The notes beneath the pieces are model-generated. The model had not been told where the DNA came from. It did no database searches and saw only the letters and a program-made list of their open reading frames with translations. From NCBI GenBank assembly GCA_963717945.1, contig CAVQXT010000007.1, positions 62,001 to 126,000 on the forward strand: a stretch of 64,000 nt of DNA, read 5' to 3'. The DNA is from FEN-299 sp963717945. Lineage in GTDB: Bacteria; Acidobacteriota; Vicinamibacteria; Vicinamibacterales; Fen-181. Positions 18,576 through 28,455 of this stretch are shown here, in pieces (the stretch's first letter is position 1; each line of letters starts with the position of its first letter). The translations under genes were made by a program, and so were the position numbers.

Positions 18576-18597
18576 AACATCCGAGGCCTTTCCCCGT
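18576..18597 (+). promoter_or_regulatory. Candidate ECF-type promoter (AAC-N16-CGT)
   Basis: GTAAC (AAC at 18576-18578) is followed after exactly 16 bases by CGT (18595-18597), the spacing typical of extracytoplasmic-function sigma promoters. It sits 13 bases before the start of the ECF sigma gene and would allow it to drive its own expression. The 290-base gap upstream of the gene shows no other clear signal. Confidence 0.55.
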
Positions 18598-18610
18598 ATC
18601 CTCTACCAGG

Positions 18611-19096
18611 ATGAACGCCGCGGACTTCGGGGACCTGTATCGGCGGCATGCGGCGGACGTGTACCGCTTCGCGCTGTACCTGACCGGGAACCCGGCCGAC
18701 GCGGACGATATCACCTCCGAGACGTTCGCCCGTGCCTGGTCGAGCCCGGCCGAGATTCGCGTCGGCAGCGTGAAGGCGTACCTGTTGATGATCGCGCGCA
18801 ACGTCAACGTCGACCGCCACCGGGTCGTCCGCCGGCTGGTCGCGCTCGAAGACAACGTGCGCGACCCCGCGCGGGACTCCGAAGCGGCGGCGATCGGGCG
18901 CGACGAGACGCGGGCGCTGCTGGAAGGCCTGTCCAGGCTCGGCGAGGCCGAACGCTCGGCGCTGCTCATGCGGGCCATCGGCAACCTCTCGTACGAAGCC
19001 GTCGCGGCGGCGTTGGGGGTCTCTCCCGCGGCCGCCAGGGTCCGCGTGCATCGGGCGAGACTGCGGCTCGCCGATCTGATCGGAGCAGGACGATGA
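18611..19096 (+). CDS. RNA polymerase ECF sigma factor
   Basis: At 161 residues this is a sigma-70 family factor with only regions 2 and 4. Region 2 covers FGDLYRRHAADVYRFALYLTGNPADADDITSETFARAW, the core-binding and -10 recognition part; region 4 carries the helix-turn-helix LSYEAVAAALGVSPAAARVRVHRARLRL. It would direct transcription of a stress regulon whose members cannot be named here. The stop overlaps the next gene (ATGA), which is the probable anti-sigma factor. An ECF-like promoter directly upstream suggests autoregulation. Confidence 0.93.
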   Translation: MNAADFGDLYRRHAADVYRFALYLTGNPADADDITSETFARAWSSPAEIRVGSVKAYLLMIARNVNVDRHRVVRRLVALEDNVRDPARDSEAAAIGRDETRALLEGLSRLGEAERSALLMRAIGNLSYEAVAAALGVSPAAARVRVHRARLRLADLIGAGR

Positions 19097-19512
19097 TGAA
19101 AGTCACACGCGACGTGATCCTGGACCTGTGGCCGGCGTACGTAGCCGGCGAGGCGAGCGCGGATACGCGCGCGCTGGTCGATCAGTTCCTGGGAGAGGAT
19201 CCCGCGTTCGCCGGCACGCTGAAACGCGGGCCTGACCTGGCGGCCGCGCCTGTGTCGCTGCCGCCCGATGCCGAAGCGCGTGCCTTCGCGCGCACGAGGG
19301 CCCTGGAGCGGGGGCGCGCGTGGCTCCACGCGGTTCTCATCCTGGCCCTCGTGTTCACCGCGATGGCGGTCGTCCGCGTGACCAGCGACAGCCCCGAGGA
19401 CCGCACCGGACGCATGCTCCTCGCGACGGCGACGTGGGCGGCCTATGCCGTCCTCTGGTATTGGCGGCGGCGCCAGGCGGTGCGGGCGACAACCCCCAAA
19501 CGCGACGGATAG
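19093..19512 (+). CDS. Probable membrane anti-sigma factor
   Basis: A 139-residue protein translated from an ATGA overlap with the ECF sigma gene. The N-terminus VTRDVILDLWPAYVAGEASADTRALVDQFL resembles the helical part of zinc-finger anti-sigma domains, but there is no HxxxCxxC site, so it would bind the sigma factor without zinc. Two hydrophobic segments (about 76-95 and 108-125) anchor it in the inner membrane; the tail is basic. Its role is inferred from position and layout. Confidence 0.75.
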   Translation: MMKVTRDVILDLWPAYVAGEASADTRALVDQFLGEDPAFAGTLKRGPDLAAAPVSLPPDAEARAFARTRALERGRAWLHAVLILALVFTAMAVVRVTSDSPEDRTGRMLLATATWAAYAVLWYWRRRQAVRATTPKRDG

Positions 19513-19787
19513 CGGGTCCCGAGCGGGCCTGCCGGTCATAAGCACGCCCGCGTACTCCGACCGCGATGGTCCGAATCATCTGGTCCGCCGCCAGTCACGT
19601 GCTCCAAAATGTGGTGCAATTCTGAACACACCAGCTGGCGCGATTTGGATTAAGATAGCGCCCAAACGCGGGAGTTCCCTTCGCGACATCGGTCGCCTGA
19701 GTGCGGCGGATTGCGGCTCGGGAGACGCCGGGACGTCGGCCCGGTCCGGTCGAACCCACCTCGAGCCCGCGGAACTGGAGGAAGGTC

Positions 19788-21791
19788 TTGAATCCACGGT
19801 CGCGAATCCTGGTTCCCGTGCTTTGGGGTGTTCTGCCGGGTCTCTTGCTCATGGCCGGCTGCGGGGGCGGTTCTAACCCTTCATCGACCATCACGTCGGT
19901 CTCCGCGTCCTGCGTCCTCACCACGGTTCCGACGGGTGCCTCGACTCAGTGCAGCGCGACAGTTCTCGGAACAGGCACCTTCAGTTCCGCCGTCGCCTGG
20001 TCGGTCAACGGGGCTGCCGGAGGGAACTCGACGTTCGGCACGATAAGTGCGGCGGGTCTGTACACGGCGCCGGGCACGGCTCCGACACCGGCTGCCGTCA
20101 CGATCGCGGCCACGAGCACCCAGGACTCGAGCAAGTCCGGACCGGTCCAGGTGACGGTCAACCCCCTCGCCGTCTCGCCCGCAGCGGCCCAGATGCCGGT
20201 CCTGGGACAACAGAAGTTCGCCGCCTTGCTGAATGGACAGGCCGTGACGACGGTCGCGTGGAGCGTCAACGCAATCGCGGGAGGCGATTCGACGGTTGGG
20301 ACCATCGATGCGACGGGCCTTTACGCGGCGCCGGCGCAGGTTCCGAACCCGCGGGCGGTGACCGTGCGTGCGACCAGCCAGGCGAATCCCTCCGTCAGCG
20401 CGTCCGCCACCGTCACCATCGGGCCCTACGTGATCAGCAGCCTCCACTCGTTCACTGGTCTGGCCGACGGCGCCGGGTTGTCCGGGCCCCTCCTCCAGGC
20501 AAGCAACGGCGTCTTCTTCGGGACCGCCCAACTCGGGGGGGCCAACGGCTTCGGGGCCGTATTCACGATGAGTTCCGCGGGCCAGGTCACCCCGGTGCAC
20601 CAGTTCTCGAACTCCGACGGAGCCTATCCCGTCGGCGCGATGATCCAGGCCGCTGATTTGAACCTCTACGGGACGACGGCCTACGGCGGCGCCAGCAGTC
20701 AAGGAGCCGTGTTCCGGATGAGTCTGGCCGGGTCGTTCAGCACCCTGTATTCGTTCGCTGGAAGCGACGACGGGTCCGAGCCCACGGGTGGCGTGATTCA
20801 GGCGGCAGATGGGAACTTCTACGGGACGACCTACTCCGGCGGCACGTCAGACGCCGGGACGGTGTTCCGCGTCAGCTCCTCCGGCAGTCACACGACCCTC
20901 TACTCCTTCTCGGGGGGAGCGGATGGAAAGGGGCCCGAGGGGAGCCTCGTTGACGGCGGCAATGGGTTCTTCTACGGGACGACGGAGGTCGGCGGCATCC
21001 TGACGTGCCAGATCTGGCCGATCGCGGGCTGCGGGACGATCTTCAAGATCGATTCGAGCGGGCACCTCACCACTTTGTACTCCTTCACCGGCGGCGCGGA
21101 CGGAGCCAACCCGGCGGAAGGGCTGATTGTCGCGAGCGACGGCTACCTGTACGGGACGACTCTCTTCGGTGGCGACTCGTCGTGTCACCTGTCGGCGTAC
21201 ACGGGTTGCGGGACGATCTTCAGAATCGACGCGGCCGGGAACTTCCAGGCCTTGCACGCGTTCTCGGGCGCCGCTGACGGCGGCGTTCCGTTCTCGTCGC
21301 TGCTCCAGGCTTCCGACGGCGATTTCTACGGGACCACGACCGCCGGAGGGAACCAGTCGTGCCTCGTCATCGCCGCCAACGAGCAGTTCTCGACCTATAC
21401 CGGATGCGGGACCGTCTTCAAGATGGACACGGCCGGACACGTCACCGCTCTGTACTCGTTCAACGGCACCCCGAACGACGGATCCAATCCCTTCTCGGCG
21501 CTCATCCAGGGGAGCGACGGCTACTTCTACGGGTCGACCCGATGGGGCGGCAGTGCCGTCAACTGCAGCTTCACCAACAACGGCGGCTGCGGCACGATCT
21601 TCCGGCTGGCAGGCCCGGCAGGCCCCCTGACCGCTCAGCAGGGAAGCGTGGGCACGAAGGTGCTTCGGGCTCTCAGCCCCTCGCCTGCGCCGTCACCGCT
21701 GGACACGATGATCACGTGGCTGCCGCTCGTCCCGCGGCAGCCCGGCTCTCCGGAGCCCGGTGCGATCACGGGGCTGAAAAGGGATCGGTGA
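19788..21791 (+). CDS. GloVer tandem-repeat lipoprotein with two Ig-like domains
   Basis: A 667-residue surface lipoprotein: lipobox LLLMAGC, two Ig-like (BIG2-type) domains (AVAWSVNGAAGGNSTFGTIS and TVAWSVNAIAGGDSTVGTID), then seven repeats of about 50-65 residues with the pattern YSF-x-G-x-DG...FYGTT..GG...GTVF (GloVer/TIGR03803 type). Seven units of this size suggest one closed beta-propeller. Later repeats carry paired cysteines in loops. The start is TTG at 19788, chosen because GGAGG (19777-19781) lies six bases upstream and the lipoprotein signal begins there. The last 35 residues are Pro-rich and unlike the repeats. Function unknown; the 275-base region upstream shows no other gene. 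Confidence 0.82.
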   Translation: MNPRSRILVPVLWGVLPGLLLMAGCGGGSNPSSTITSVSASCVLTTVPTGASTQCSATVLGTGTFSSAVAWSVNGAAGGNSTFGTISAAGLYTAPGTAPTPAAVTIAATSTQDSSKSGPVQVTVNPLAVSPAAAQMPVLGQQKFAALLNGQAVTTVAWSVNAIAGGDSTVGTIDATGLYAAPAQVPNPRAVTVRATSQANPSVSASATVTIGPYVISSLHSFTGLADGAGLSGPLLQASNGVFFGTAQLGGANGFGAVFTMSSAGQVTPVHQFSNSDGAYPVGAMIQAADLNLYGTTAYGGASSQGAVFRMSLAGSFSTLYSFAGSDDGSEPTGGVIQAADGNFYGTTYSGGTSDAGTVFRVSSSGSHTTLYSFSGGADGKGPEGSLVDGGNGFFYGTTEVGGILTCQIWPIAGCGTIFKIDSSGHLTTLYSFTGGADGANPAEGLIVASDGYLYGTTLFGGDSSCHLSAYTGCGTIFRIDAAGNFQALHAFSGAADGGVPFSSLLQASDGDFYGTTTAGGNQSCLVIAANEQFSTYTGCGTVFKMDTAGHVTALYSFNGTPNDGSNPFSALIQGSDGYFYGSTRWGGSAVNCSFTNNGGCGTIFRLAGPAGPLTAQQGSVGTKVLRALSPSPAPSPLDTMITWLPLVPRQPGSPEPGAITGLKRDR

Positions 21792-21812
21792 CACGCGGGG
21801 GGCCAGGGCCAT

Positions 21813-22697
21813 CTATTTCTTCTCCCGCACCTGTTCCTCCGTGGTGACGCGGAACCGGCGGAAGTTCGAGTAGCTCGCGCGGGCCTCCGCGCGCAAGACC
21901 GGCGTCATGTTCTTGCCGGACACGGGCCGCACGCTGGCCTCGTAGGATTCGAGCATCTCGCGCGGCAGCCATAGGTCCTGGGCCTTGTCGCGGCGATACC
22001 GGACCACGATCCGGCCTCGCATGCGCGTGTCCTCCGCGACCATCTCGGTCGCGAGCACCGCGCCAGTCGCCAGGTCCACCGTGAAGGAGCCGCGCACCGG
22101 GACGTCCTCGCCCTGCGGATTCCTGATGAAGGTCGGCCGCCGCTGCTCGACGTACTCGACGCGCCAGGTGACCAGCCCGTCGGTGGCGCCCTTTCCCGCG
22201 ACCTTGAACGTGAAGTGCGGCATGTTCTCGGCCGTCGCGAACGCCAACGGGTACACCGGCACGTTCTGGTTGCGCCGGACCTCGCCGACATTGTAGCGGG
22301 CACTTTCCTCGCGGATGGCCTCCATCTGCCTGAGGCCCTCGGCGTTGTTCTCGAGAAACAGCTTCTTCAGGCGGTCCTCGCGGTCGCGCACCTTCTGGCC
22401 GTCCACCTCGTACACGTCGCGGAACTGGACCCAGTCCCGCCCGGCCACCGGGGCCAGCAGGAGCAGGTCGGAGCGAAGACGCACCCGACGGCCCATGGAC
22501 GACTGGTCGTAAACTTCCTCGGCGACGATCGCGGAGAACTGCCGCTGGTAGGCGTCGACGTACTTCGCGAGCCGAGGCAGAATCAGCTGGAGGTCGGGAT
22601 CGCTCGAAGGGGTGACAGCGGTTTGGGCCGCCGCGGCGACCGCCGCGAGCATTGACAGCGCGAGCACGGAGCAGAACCGGCGGCCCCGAGGCGACAT
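21813..22697 (-). CDS. Conserved exported protein of unknown function
   Basis: A 294-residue protein with a signal peptide (about 1-26, AAVAAAAQ). Recognisable conserved blocks are LPRLAKYVDAYQRQFSAIVAEEVYDQ near the mature start, RLRSDLLLLAPVAGRDWVQFRDV, and GSFTVDLATGAVLATEMVAED, with a beta-rich C-terminal half ending in YSNFRRFRVTTEE. The layout recalls periplasmic lipoprotein-carrier-like folds, but that is only an impression. Similar exported proteins seem typical of this bacterial group. The ATG at 22697 has a strong GGGAGGAG ribosome site. It is convergent with the GloVer gene (21 bases apart). Confidence 0.7.
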   Translation of the reverse strand: MSPRGRRFCSVLALSMLAAVAAAAQTAVTPSSDPDLQLILPRLAKYVDAYQRQFSAIVAEEVYDQSSMGRRVRLRSDLLLLAPVAGRDWVQFRDVYEVDGQKVRDREDRLKKLFLENNAEGLRQMEAIREESARYNVGEVRRNQNVPVYPLAFATAENMPHFTFKVAGKGATDGLVTWRVEYVEQRRPTFIRNPQGEDVPVRGSFTVDLATGAVLATEMVAEDTRMRGRIVVRYRRDKAQDLWLPREMLESYEASVRPVSGKNMTPVLRAEARASYSNFRRFRVTTEEQVREKK

Positions 22698-22974
22698 CGT
22701 GCTCCTCCCTTTTCGGCGGACGCTGGCGGCCGTAGGGTAGCACGGATGGCGGTCCGCTTCGGGGGATGGCGCCGCTTCGTTCACCGACGCCGCGCTCGAA
22801 CCAACGCCGCCCGGCAAGAGGTGTTCCGCAGTTGGGGTGGCCGTGCCGTTTCCCGGGGAGAATCACGTTGGGCGGAAGCCAGCTCGACAGGCGGCCGGCC
22901 TGGCTATTCATCAGCTTGCGCCGTGCTCGGCGGCCACCCACAATGGAGGTTCACGATCACATCAGGAGGTCGAC

Positions 22975-23472
22975 ATGACGAAGGCAAAGCGTGCCGTTCC
23001 CGAGGGCTTCTACACAGTTACCCCGCACCTGACGCTCGACAACGCCGTACAGGCGATCGACTGGTACAAGAAGGCGCTCGGCGCCGAGGAAGTGTCGCGC
23101 GCGGTCGGACCCGATGGCAAGATCCTGCACGCGGAGTTGCGGATCGGCAACTCGCGCATCATGGTGAACGACGCGATGATGGGGAGCAAGGGCCCGCTCG
23201 CGCTGTCGGGTTCGCCGGCCTCGCTCTGGCTCTACGTGGAAGACTGCGACTCGCTGTTCAACCGCGCGGTGTCTGCGGGAGCGAAGGTGCTGCCGGGCAT
23301 GGGGGCCATGGCCGATCAGTTCTGGGGCGACCGGTGCGGGAGCTTTACCGATCCGCACGGGTACAGCTGGACGATCGCGACGCACAAGGAGGATCTCACG
23401 CCGGCCGAGATGAAGACGCGCCAGGACGAGTGGATGAAGCAGTTCGAGAAGAAGATGTCCGCGGGCGCGTAG
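22975..23472 (+). CDS. VOC-superfamily (glyoxalase/PhnB-like) protein
   Basis: At 165 residues, a cytosolic protein of the vicinal oxygen chelate fold in the PhnB-like group: YTVTPHLTLDNAVQAIDWYKKALGAEEV at the start, ILHAELRIGNSRIMVNDA in the first half, and DRCGSFTDPHGYSWTIATHKEDLTPAEM at the end. Several metal-ligand positions of true glyoxalases are not obvious, so enzymatic activity is uncertain. The start has a perfect AGGAGGT (22964-22970). A repeat-rich region follows, then asnS on the other strand. Confidence 0.88.
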   Translation: MTKAKRAVPEGFYTVTPHLTLDNAVQAIDWYKKALGAEEVSRAVGPDGKILHAELRIGNSRIMVNDAMMGSKGPLALSGSPASLWLYVEDCDSLFNRAVSAGAKVLPGMGAMADQFWGDRCGSFTDPHGYSWTIATHKEDLTPAEMKTRQDEWMKQFEKKMSAGA

Positions 23473-23491
23473 TCGGCCGGCACATCGACGT

Positions 23492-23572
23492 ATCTTGCGA
23501 TCGGGCGATCTTGCGATCGGGCGTAGGGCTGCAACGCCCTCCGTACTTCGCAAGATCGCAAGATCGCCAGAT
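23492..23572. repeat. Octanucleotide inverted array around a small palindrome
   Basis: Left arm: ATCTTGCG and ATCGGGCG alternate twice (23492-23523). Centre: palindrome AGGGCTGCAACGCCCT (23525-23540). Right arm: CGCAAGAT twice and CGCCAGAT once (23549-23572), the reverse complement of the left unit. The array lies between convergent genes and can form a long hairpin. A shorter copy of the same octamer is at 51058. Confidence 0.85.
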
Positions 23573-23583
23573 GCACGGCGCCG

Positions 23584-24984
<1,401 letters not shown>

Positions 24985-25097
24985 CGCAGTGCTCCTCGAG
25001 AGCCTGACAGACGCCCTCGTTCCTGGACCTCAAATCATACCGGTACCGGGCCGCGTCGTCGCGGTGAAACGCGCCCGGACGTCCCGCCCGGCCCAGG

Positions 25098-25127
25098 TTG
25101 CGACAAGGCCCCGCCGGTCGATACAAT
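25098..25127 (+). promoter_or_regulatory. Sigma-70-like promoter for the BNR propeller gene
   Basis: TTGCGA (25098-25103) and TACAAT (25122-25127) are separated by 18 bases. The predicted leader is about 68 bases and contains a CCCGG-GCAA-CCGGG type hairpin (around 25147-25160). Confidence 0.5.
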
Positions 25128-25200
25128 CACGCGACCTTGCGGCTTCCCGGGCAACCCGGGGAGCCGGCGTGAACCGACGTCGCGGACGTCTCGCGGGGTG

Positions 25201-28185
25201 ATGAGCATGAAGAGGACTCTGTTGACCGCAGCCATGATTGCCCTGGCGGCCGCCGCGTTGATGGCGGGCGCGCAGGGCACGGGCGGCGCCGGCCTGACCG
25301 CCGGCGACCTGAAAGGGATCGAGCTCCGGAGCATCGGTCCGACGATTCAGACCGGCCGGATCGCGGACATCGCCATCGATCCGAAGAACCCGAGTGTCTG
25401 GTACATCGCGTCCGCGTTCGGCGGGCTCTGGAAGACGACCAACCGCGGGATCTCCTTCGCTCCGATTTTCGACAACCAGACCTCCTTCACGTTGTGCTGC
25501 GTCGTCGTGGACCCGAAGGACTCGAACACGGTCTGGCTCGGCACCGGCGAGAACGCCAGCCAGCGCAGCGCCCACTTCGGCGACGGCGTCTACAAGTCGA
25601 TCGACGCCGGCAAGAACTGGAAGCGCGTCGGCCTCGCCGCATCCGAGCACATCGGCAAGATCGTCATCGACCCGCGCAACACCAACGTCGTCTACGTGGC
25701 CTCCCAGGGGCCGCTCTGGTCGGCCGGCGGCGACCGGGGGCTCTACAAGACGACCGACGGCGGCGCCACGTGGCAGCAGGTCCTGAAGATCAGCGACGAC
25801 ACCGGCGTGAGCGACGTCGTCATGGACCCGAAGAACTCGCAGGTCCTGTACGCGTCCGCATATCAGCGACGCCGGGCGGTCGGGCAGATGATCGGCGGCG
25901 GCCCCGAGGGGGGCATCTTCAAGTCGGCCGACGGCGGGAAGACCTGGAAGAAGCTGACGAGCGGTCTGCCGAAGGGCGACATGGGGCGCGTCGGCCTGGC
26001 CATCGACGGCCGAAAGACGCCGGCCACCGTCTTCGCGCTTGTGGACGCGAAGCGTGACGAGGCCGGCTTCTACCGTTCCGACGATGCCGGGGCGACGTGG
26101 GCGCGGATCGGGCACATGCCGGCCCAGGCCGGGCAGCGCGGCGGCGGCCAGGCGGGGGCGGGCGCGGCCGGTGCGGCCGGCGCCGCGGACGCGGCGGGCA
26201 GGGGCGGGGCTCCGGGCGCTGCGGGCGCACAGCCCGGCGCACGCGGGGGCGCGGGCGACGACTGGTACCGCGGCGGCGGCGCGGCGTACTACCAGGAGAT
26301 CTTCGTGGACCCGTACCGGCCCGACACGATCTGGTCGATGAACGTCAACGTCGAGCGGAGCACCGACGGCGGGAAGACGTGGGGCCGCGTGAACTGGGAG
26401 AGCACGGGCGTGCACGTCGATCACCACGCGCTCGTGTGGGATCCGTCGGACCGCAACCACGTCCTGCTCGGCAACGACGGCGGCCTCTACGAGTCGTACG
26501 ACGACGGGGCCACGTGGCGGTTCTTCGCGGTGCTGCCCGTCACCCAGTTCTACCGCGTGTCGGTGGACAACGCGACCCCGTTCTACAACGTGTGCGGCGG
26601 GGCGCAGGACAACTGGTCGGTGTGCGGTCCCTCGCGCTCGATGAACCGCTGGGGCGTCCGGACGAGCGACTGGTTCATCGTCGGCGGCGGCGACGGGTTC
26701 CAGACGAGAAACGATCCCGTCGACCCGACCATCGTCTACGCGTCGTCGCAGGACGGCAACGTGACGCGCCTCGATCTGAAGACGGGGCAGTCGCGATCGA
26801 TTCGCCCGCCGATGGCGCGGCAGACCCGTGGCGGCGGCGGCGACGATTCGCTCGGCGGCGCCCCGGCGGGCGCGGCCGGCGCCGCGGCAGCGCAGGCCGG
26901 GGCCGGCGCGCAGGGCGGCCAGGGCCAGCGGGGCGGCGCAGCGGCCGGGGGCAGCGACCGGGCCAACTGGGACGCGCCCTACATCATCAGCCCGCACTCG
27001 CCGACCCGCCTCTACTGGGCCAGCAACAAGCTGTATCGCTCCGACGACCGCGGCGACACGTGGGTGGCCGTGAGCGGCGATCTCTCGCGCAACCTGAAGC
27101 GCGAAGAGATCCCGATCATGGGGAAGGTCTGGCCGGCCGGCTCGGTGGCGCTGAACGTCTCGACGACGGCGCTCAGCAACATCGTGTCGCTCGACGAGTC
27201 GCCGCTGCTCGAGGGGCTCGTCTACGTCGGCACCGACGACGGGCTGGTGCAGGTGACCGAGGACGGCGGGAAGAACTGGCGCAAGGCGGAGCAGTTCCCC
27301 GGCGTGCCGCAGTGGACGTACGTGAGCGACGTGTTCGCGTCGCCGCGCGACGCCAACGTCGTCTTCGTCACCCTCAACAACTGGCAGCGCGGCGATTACA
27401 AGCCGTACGTCGTCAGGAGCGCGGACCGCGGCCGGACCTGGACCAACATCACCGGCAACCTGCCCGATCGCCACGACGTGTGGTCGCTCGTTCAGGACCA
27501 CCTGAACGGCGACCTGCTGTTCGCCGGGACCGAGTTCGGCCTCTACGTCACCGTGGACGGAGGCCGGAACTGGGTCGAGCTCACCGGGGGCATGCCGCCC
27601 GCGCAGGTGCGGGACATGACCGTGCAGCGGCGCGAGAACGACCTGGTCGTCGCCACGTTCGGGCGCGGGTTCTTCGTCCTCGACGACTACAGCGCGCTGC
27701 GCGACCTGTCGCCGCAGACGCTGGCCGAGGCGGCGCACCTGTTCCCGCTGCGCGACGCCTACTCGTTCAGCACGGTGGGGATGAACCCGGCCGGGTCGGC
27801 AGGGGTCGGCCCGCTGGCGGGCAATTGGACCGCGCCCAATCCGCCGTTCGGCGCCGTGTTCACCTACAACCTCGGGCAGGCGCTGCCATCCGACACGAAG
27901 CTCGTGCTGACGATCACCGATGAGACCGGCAAGCAGATCCGCCGGATGGCACTCGAGAACGAGGTCGGGCTGAAGCGGATCGCGTGGAACCTGCGCGGCG
28001 AGCCGGCGGCACCGGCGGCCGGCGCGGCGCAGGGTCAGCGCGGCGGGGGCGCCGGCTTCGGCCGCGGCGGCGCGCCGCTCGTGCCGGCGGGCCGTTACAC
28101 GGCGACGCTCGGCAAGCTCGTGGGCGACACGGTGACGGCGATCGGGACGCCGCAGGTGTTCCGCGTCGTGCAAGTCCAGCAGTAG
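25201..28185 (+). CDS. Exported VPS10/sortilin-type BNR-repeat beta-propeller protein
   Basis: A 994-residue exported protein with a signal peptide (about 1-25). Multiple Asp-box (BNR) motifs are visible, including TDGGATW, SADGGKTW, STDGGKTW, DDGATW, EDGGKNW, ADRGRTW and VDGGRNW, which build one or two beta-propellers as in the sortilin/VPS10 and glycosidase-like families. The C-terminal 150 residues form a beta-sandwich-like domain (LVLTITDETGKQIRRM). Three low-complexity Gly/Ala/Arg inserts at about 308-356, 541-585 and 935-961 interrupt loops. Catalytic activity cannot be assigned. ATG at 25201 is used; another ATG two codons on is possible. A strong hairpin follows the stop. Confidence 0.85.
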   Translation: MSMKRTLLTAAMIALAAAALMAGAQGTGGAGLTAGDLKGIELRSIGPTIQTGRIADIAIDPKNPSVWYIASAFGGLWKTTNRGISFAPIFDNQTSFTLCCVVVDPKDSNTVWLGTGENASQRSAHFGDGVYKSIDAGKNWKRVGLAASEHIGKIVIDPRNTNVVYVASQGPLWSAGGDRGLYKTTDGGATWQQVLKISDDTGVSDVVMDPKNSQVLYASAYQRRRAVGQMIGGGPEGGIFKSADGGKTWKKLTSGLPKGDMGRVGLAIDGRKTPATVFALVDAKRDEAGFYRSDDAGATWARIGHMPAQAGQRGGGQAGAGAAGAAGAADAAGRGGAPGAAGAQPGARGGAGDDWYRGGGAAYYQEIFVDPYRPDTIWSMNVNVERSTDGGKTWGRVNWESTGVHVDHHALVWDPSDRNHVLLGNDGGLYESYDDGATWRFFAVLPVTQFYRVSVDNATPFYNVCGGAQDNWSVCGPSRSMNRWGVRTSDWFIVGGGDGFQTRNDPVDPTIVYASSQDGNVTRLDLKTGQSRSIRPPMARQTRGGGGDDSLGGAPAGAAGAAAAQAGAGAQGGQGQRGGAAAGGSDRANWDAPYIISPHSPTRLYWASNKLYRSDDRGDTWVAVSGDLSRNLKREEIPIMGKVWPAGSVALNVSTTALSNIVSLDESPLLEGLVYVGTDDGLVQVTEDGGKNWRKAEQFPGVPQWTYVSDVFASPRDANVVFVTLNNWQRGDYKPYVVRSADRGRTWTNITGNLPDRHDVWSLVQDHLNGDLLFAGTEFGLYVTVDGGRNWVELTGGMPPAQVRDMTVQRRENDLVVATFGRGFFVLDDYSALRDLSPQTLAEAAHLFPLRDAYSFSTVGMNPAGSAGVGPLAGNWTAPNPPFGAVFTYNLGQALPSDTKLVLTITDETGKQIRRMALENEVGLKRIAWNLRGEPAAPAAGAAQGQRGGGAGFGRGGAPLVPAGRYTATLGKLVGDTVTAIGTPQVFRVVQVQQ

Positions 28186-28200
28186 TCGGAGAAGTGGACC

Positions 28201-28231
28201 GAGTCCCGGCGCGCGCATCGCGCCGGGACTC
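28201..28231 (+). terminator. Strong GC-rich hairpin after the BNR gene
   Basis: A perfect 13-base stem (28201-28213 with 28219-28231) and a five-base loop (CGCAT) lie 16 bases after the stop. No U-tract follows, so it may stabilise the 3' end or pause the polymerase rather than act as a classical intrinsic terminator. Confidence 0.6.
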
Positions 28232-28349
28232 GCCCCTCACGTCTCCCGTCTCACGCTCCACTGGGTCATCAGCCGGGGCCTGGCTATTGAACCGTTGCTG
28301 TCGTCGCCGCTCCGACTTGTTATTCAGTAGTGGGCGTGATCCGTTCCGG

Positions 28350-28447
28350 CTTGAGCCCTGAGCCTTGAGCCCTGAGCCTCCTGGCGTGAGCCTTGAGCCC
28401 TGAGCCTTGAGTCTCCTGGCTTGGGCCTTGGGCCATCTGGCCCTGGG
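28350..28447 (+). repeat. Heptanucleotide tandem array, fourteen units
   Basis: Fourteen in-phase 7-base units. CTTGAGC and CCTGAGC alternate in two blocks, each closed by CTCCTGG (28378 and 28413); a third block of two CTTGGGC units is closed by CATCTGG (28434) and followed by CCCTGGG. A short related run (CTCACGT, CTCCCGT, CTCACGC) lies at 28236-28256. The array separates two convergent genes and is the largest of its family here. Confidence 0.9.
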
Positions 28448-28455
28448 CCTTCGTC

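Noticed and set aside
25128..25200. Possible riboswitch in the leader of the BNR gene
   Set aside because: There is a small hairpin, but no conserved core of the cobalamin, c-di-GMP or other known riboswitch could be matched by eye.
25030..28218. A 1062-codon open frame on the minus strand opposite the BNR protein gene
   Set aside because: It is rich in Arg/Pro/Ala/His with no domain or signal and mirrors the strong third-position GC of the plus-strand gene. The plus-strand reading has clear Asp-box motifs.
28350..28447. Considered a CRISPR array
   Set aside because: Units are seven bases with no spacers of 25-40 bases and no cas genes in the window.
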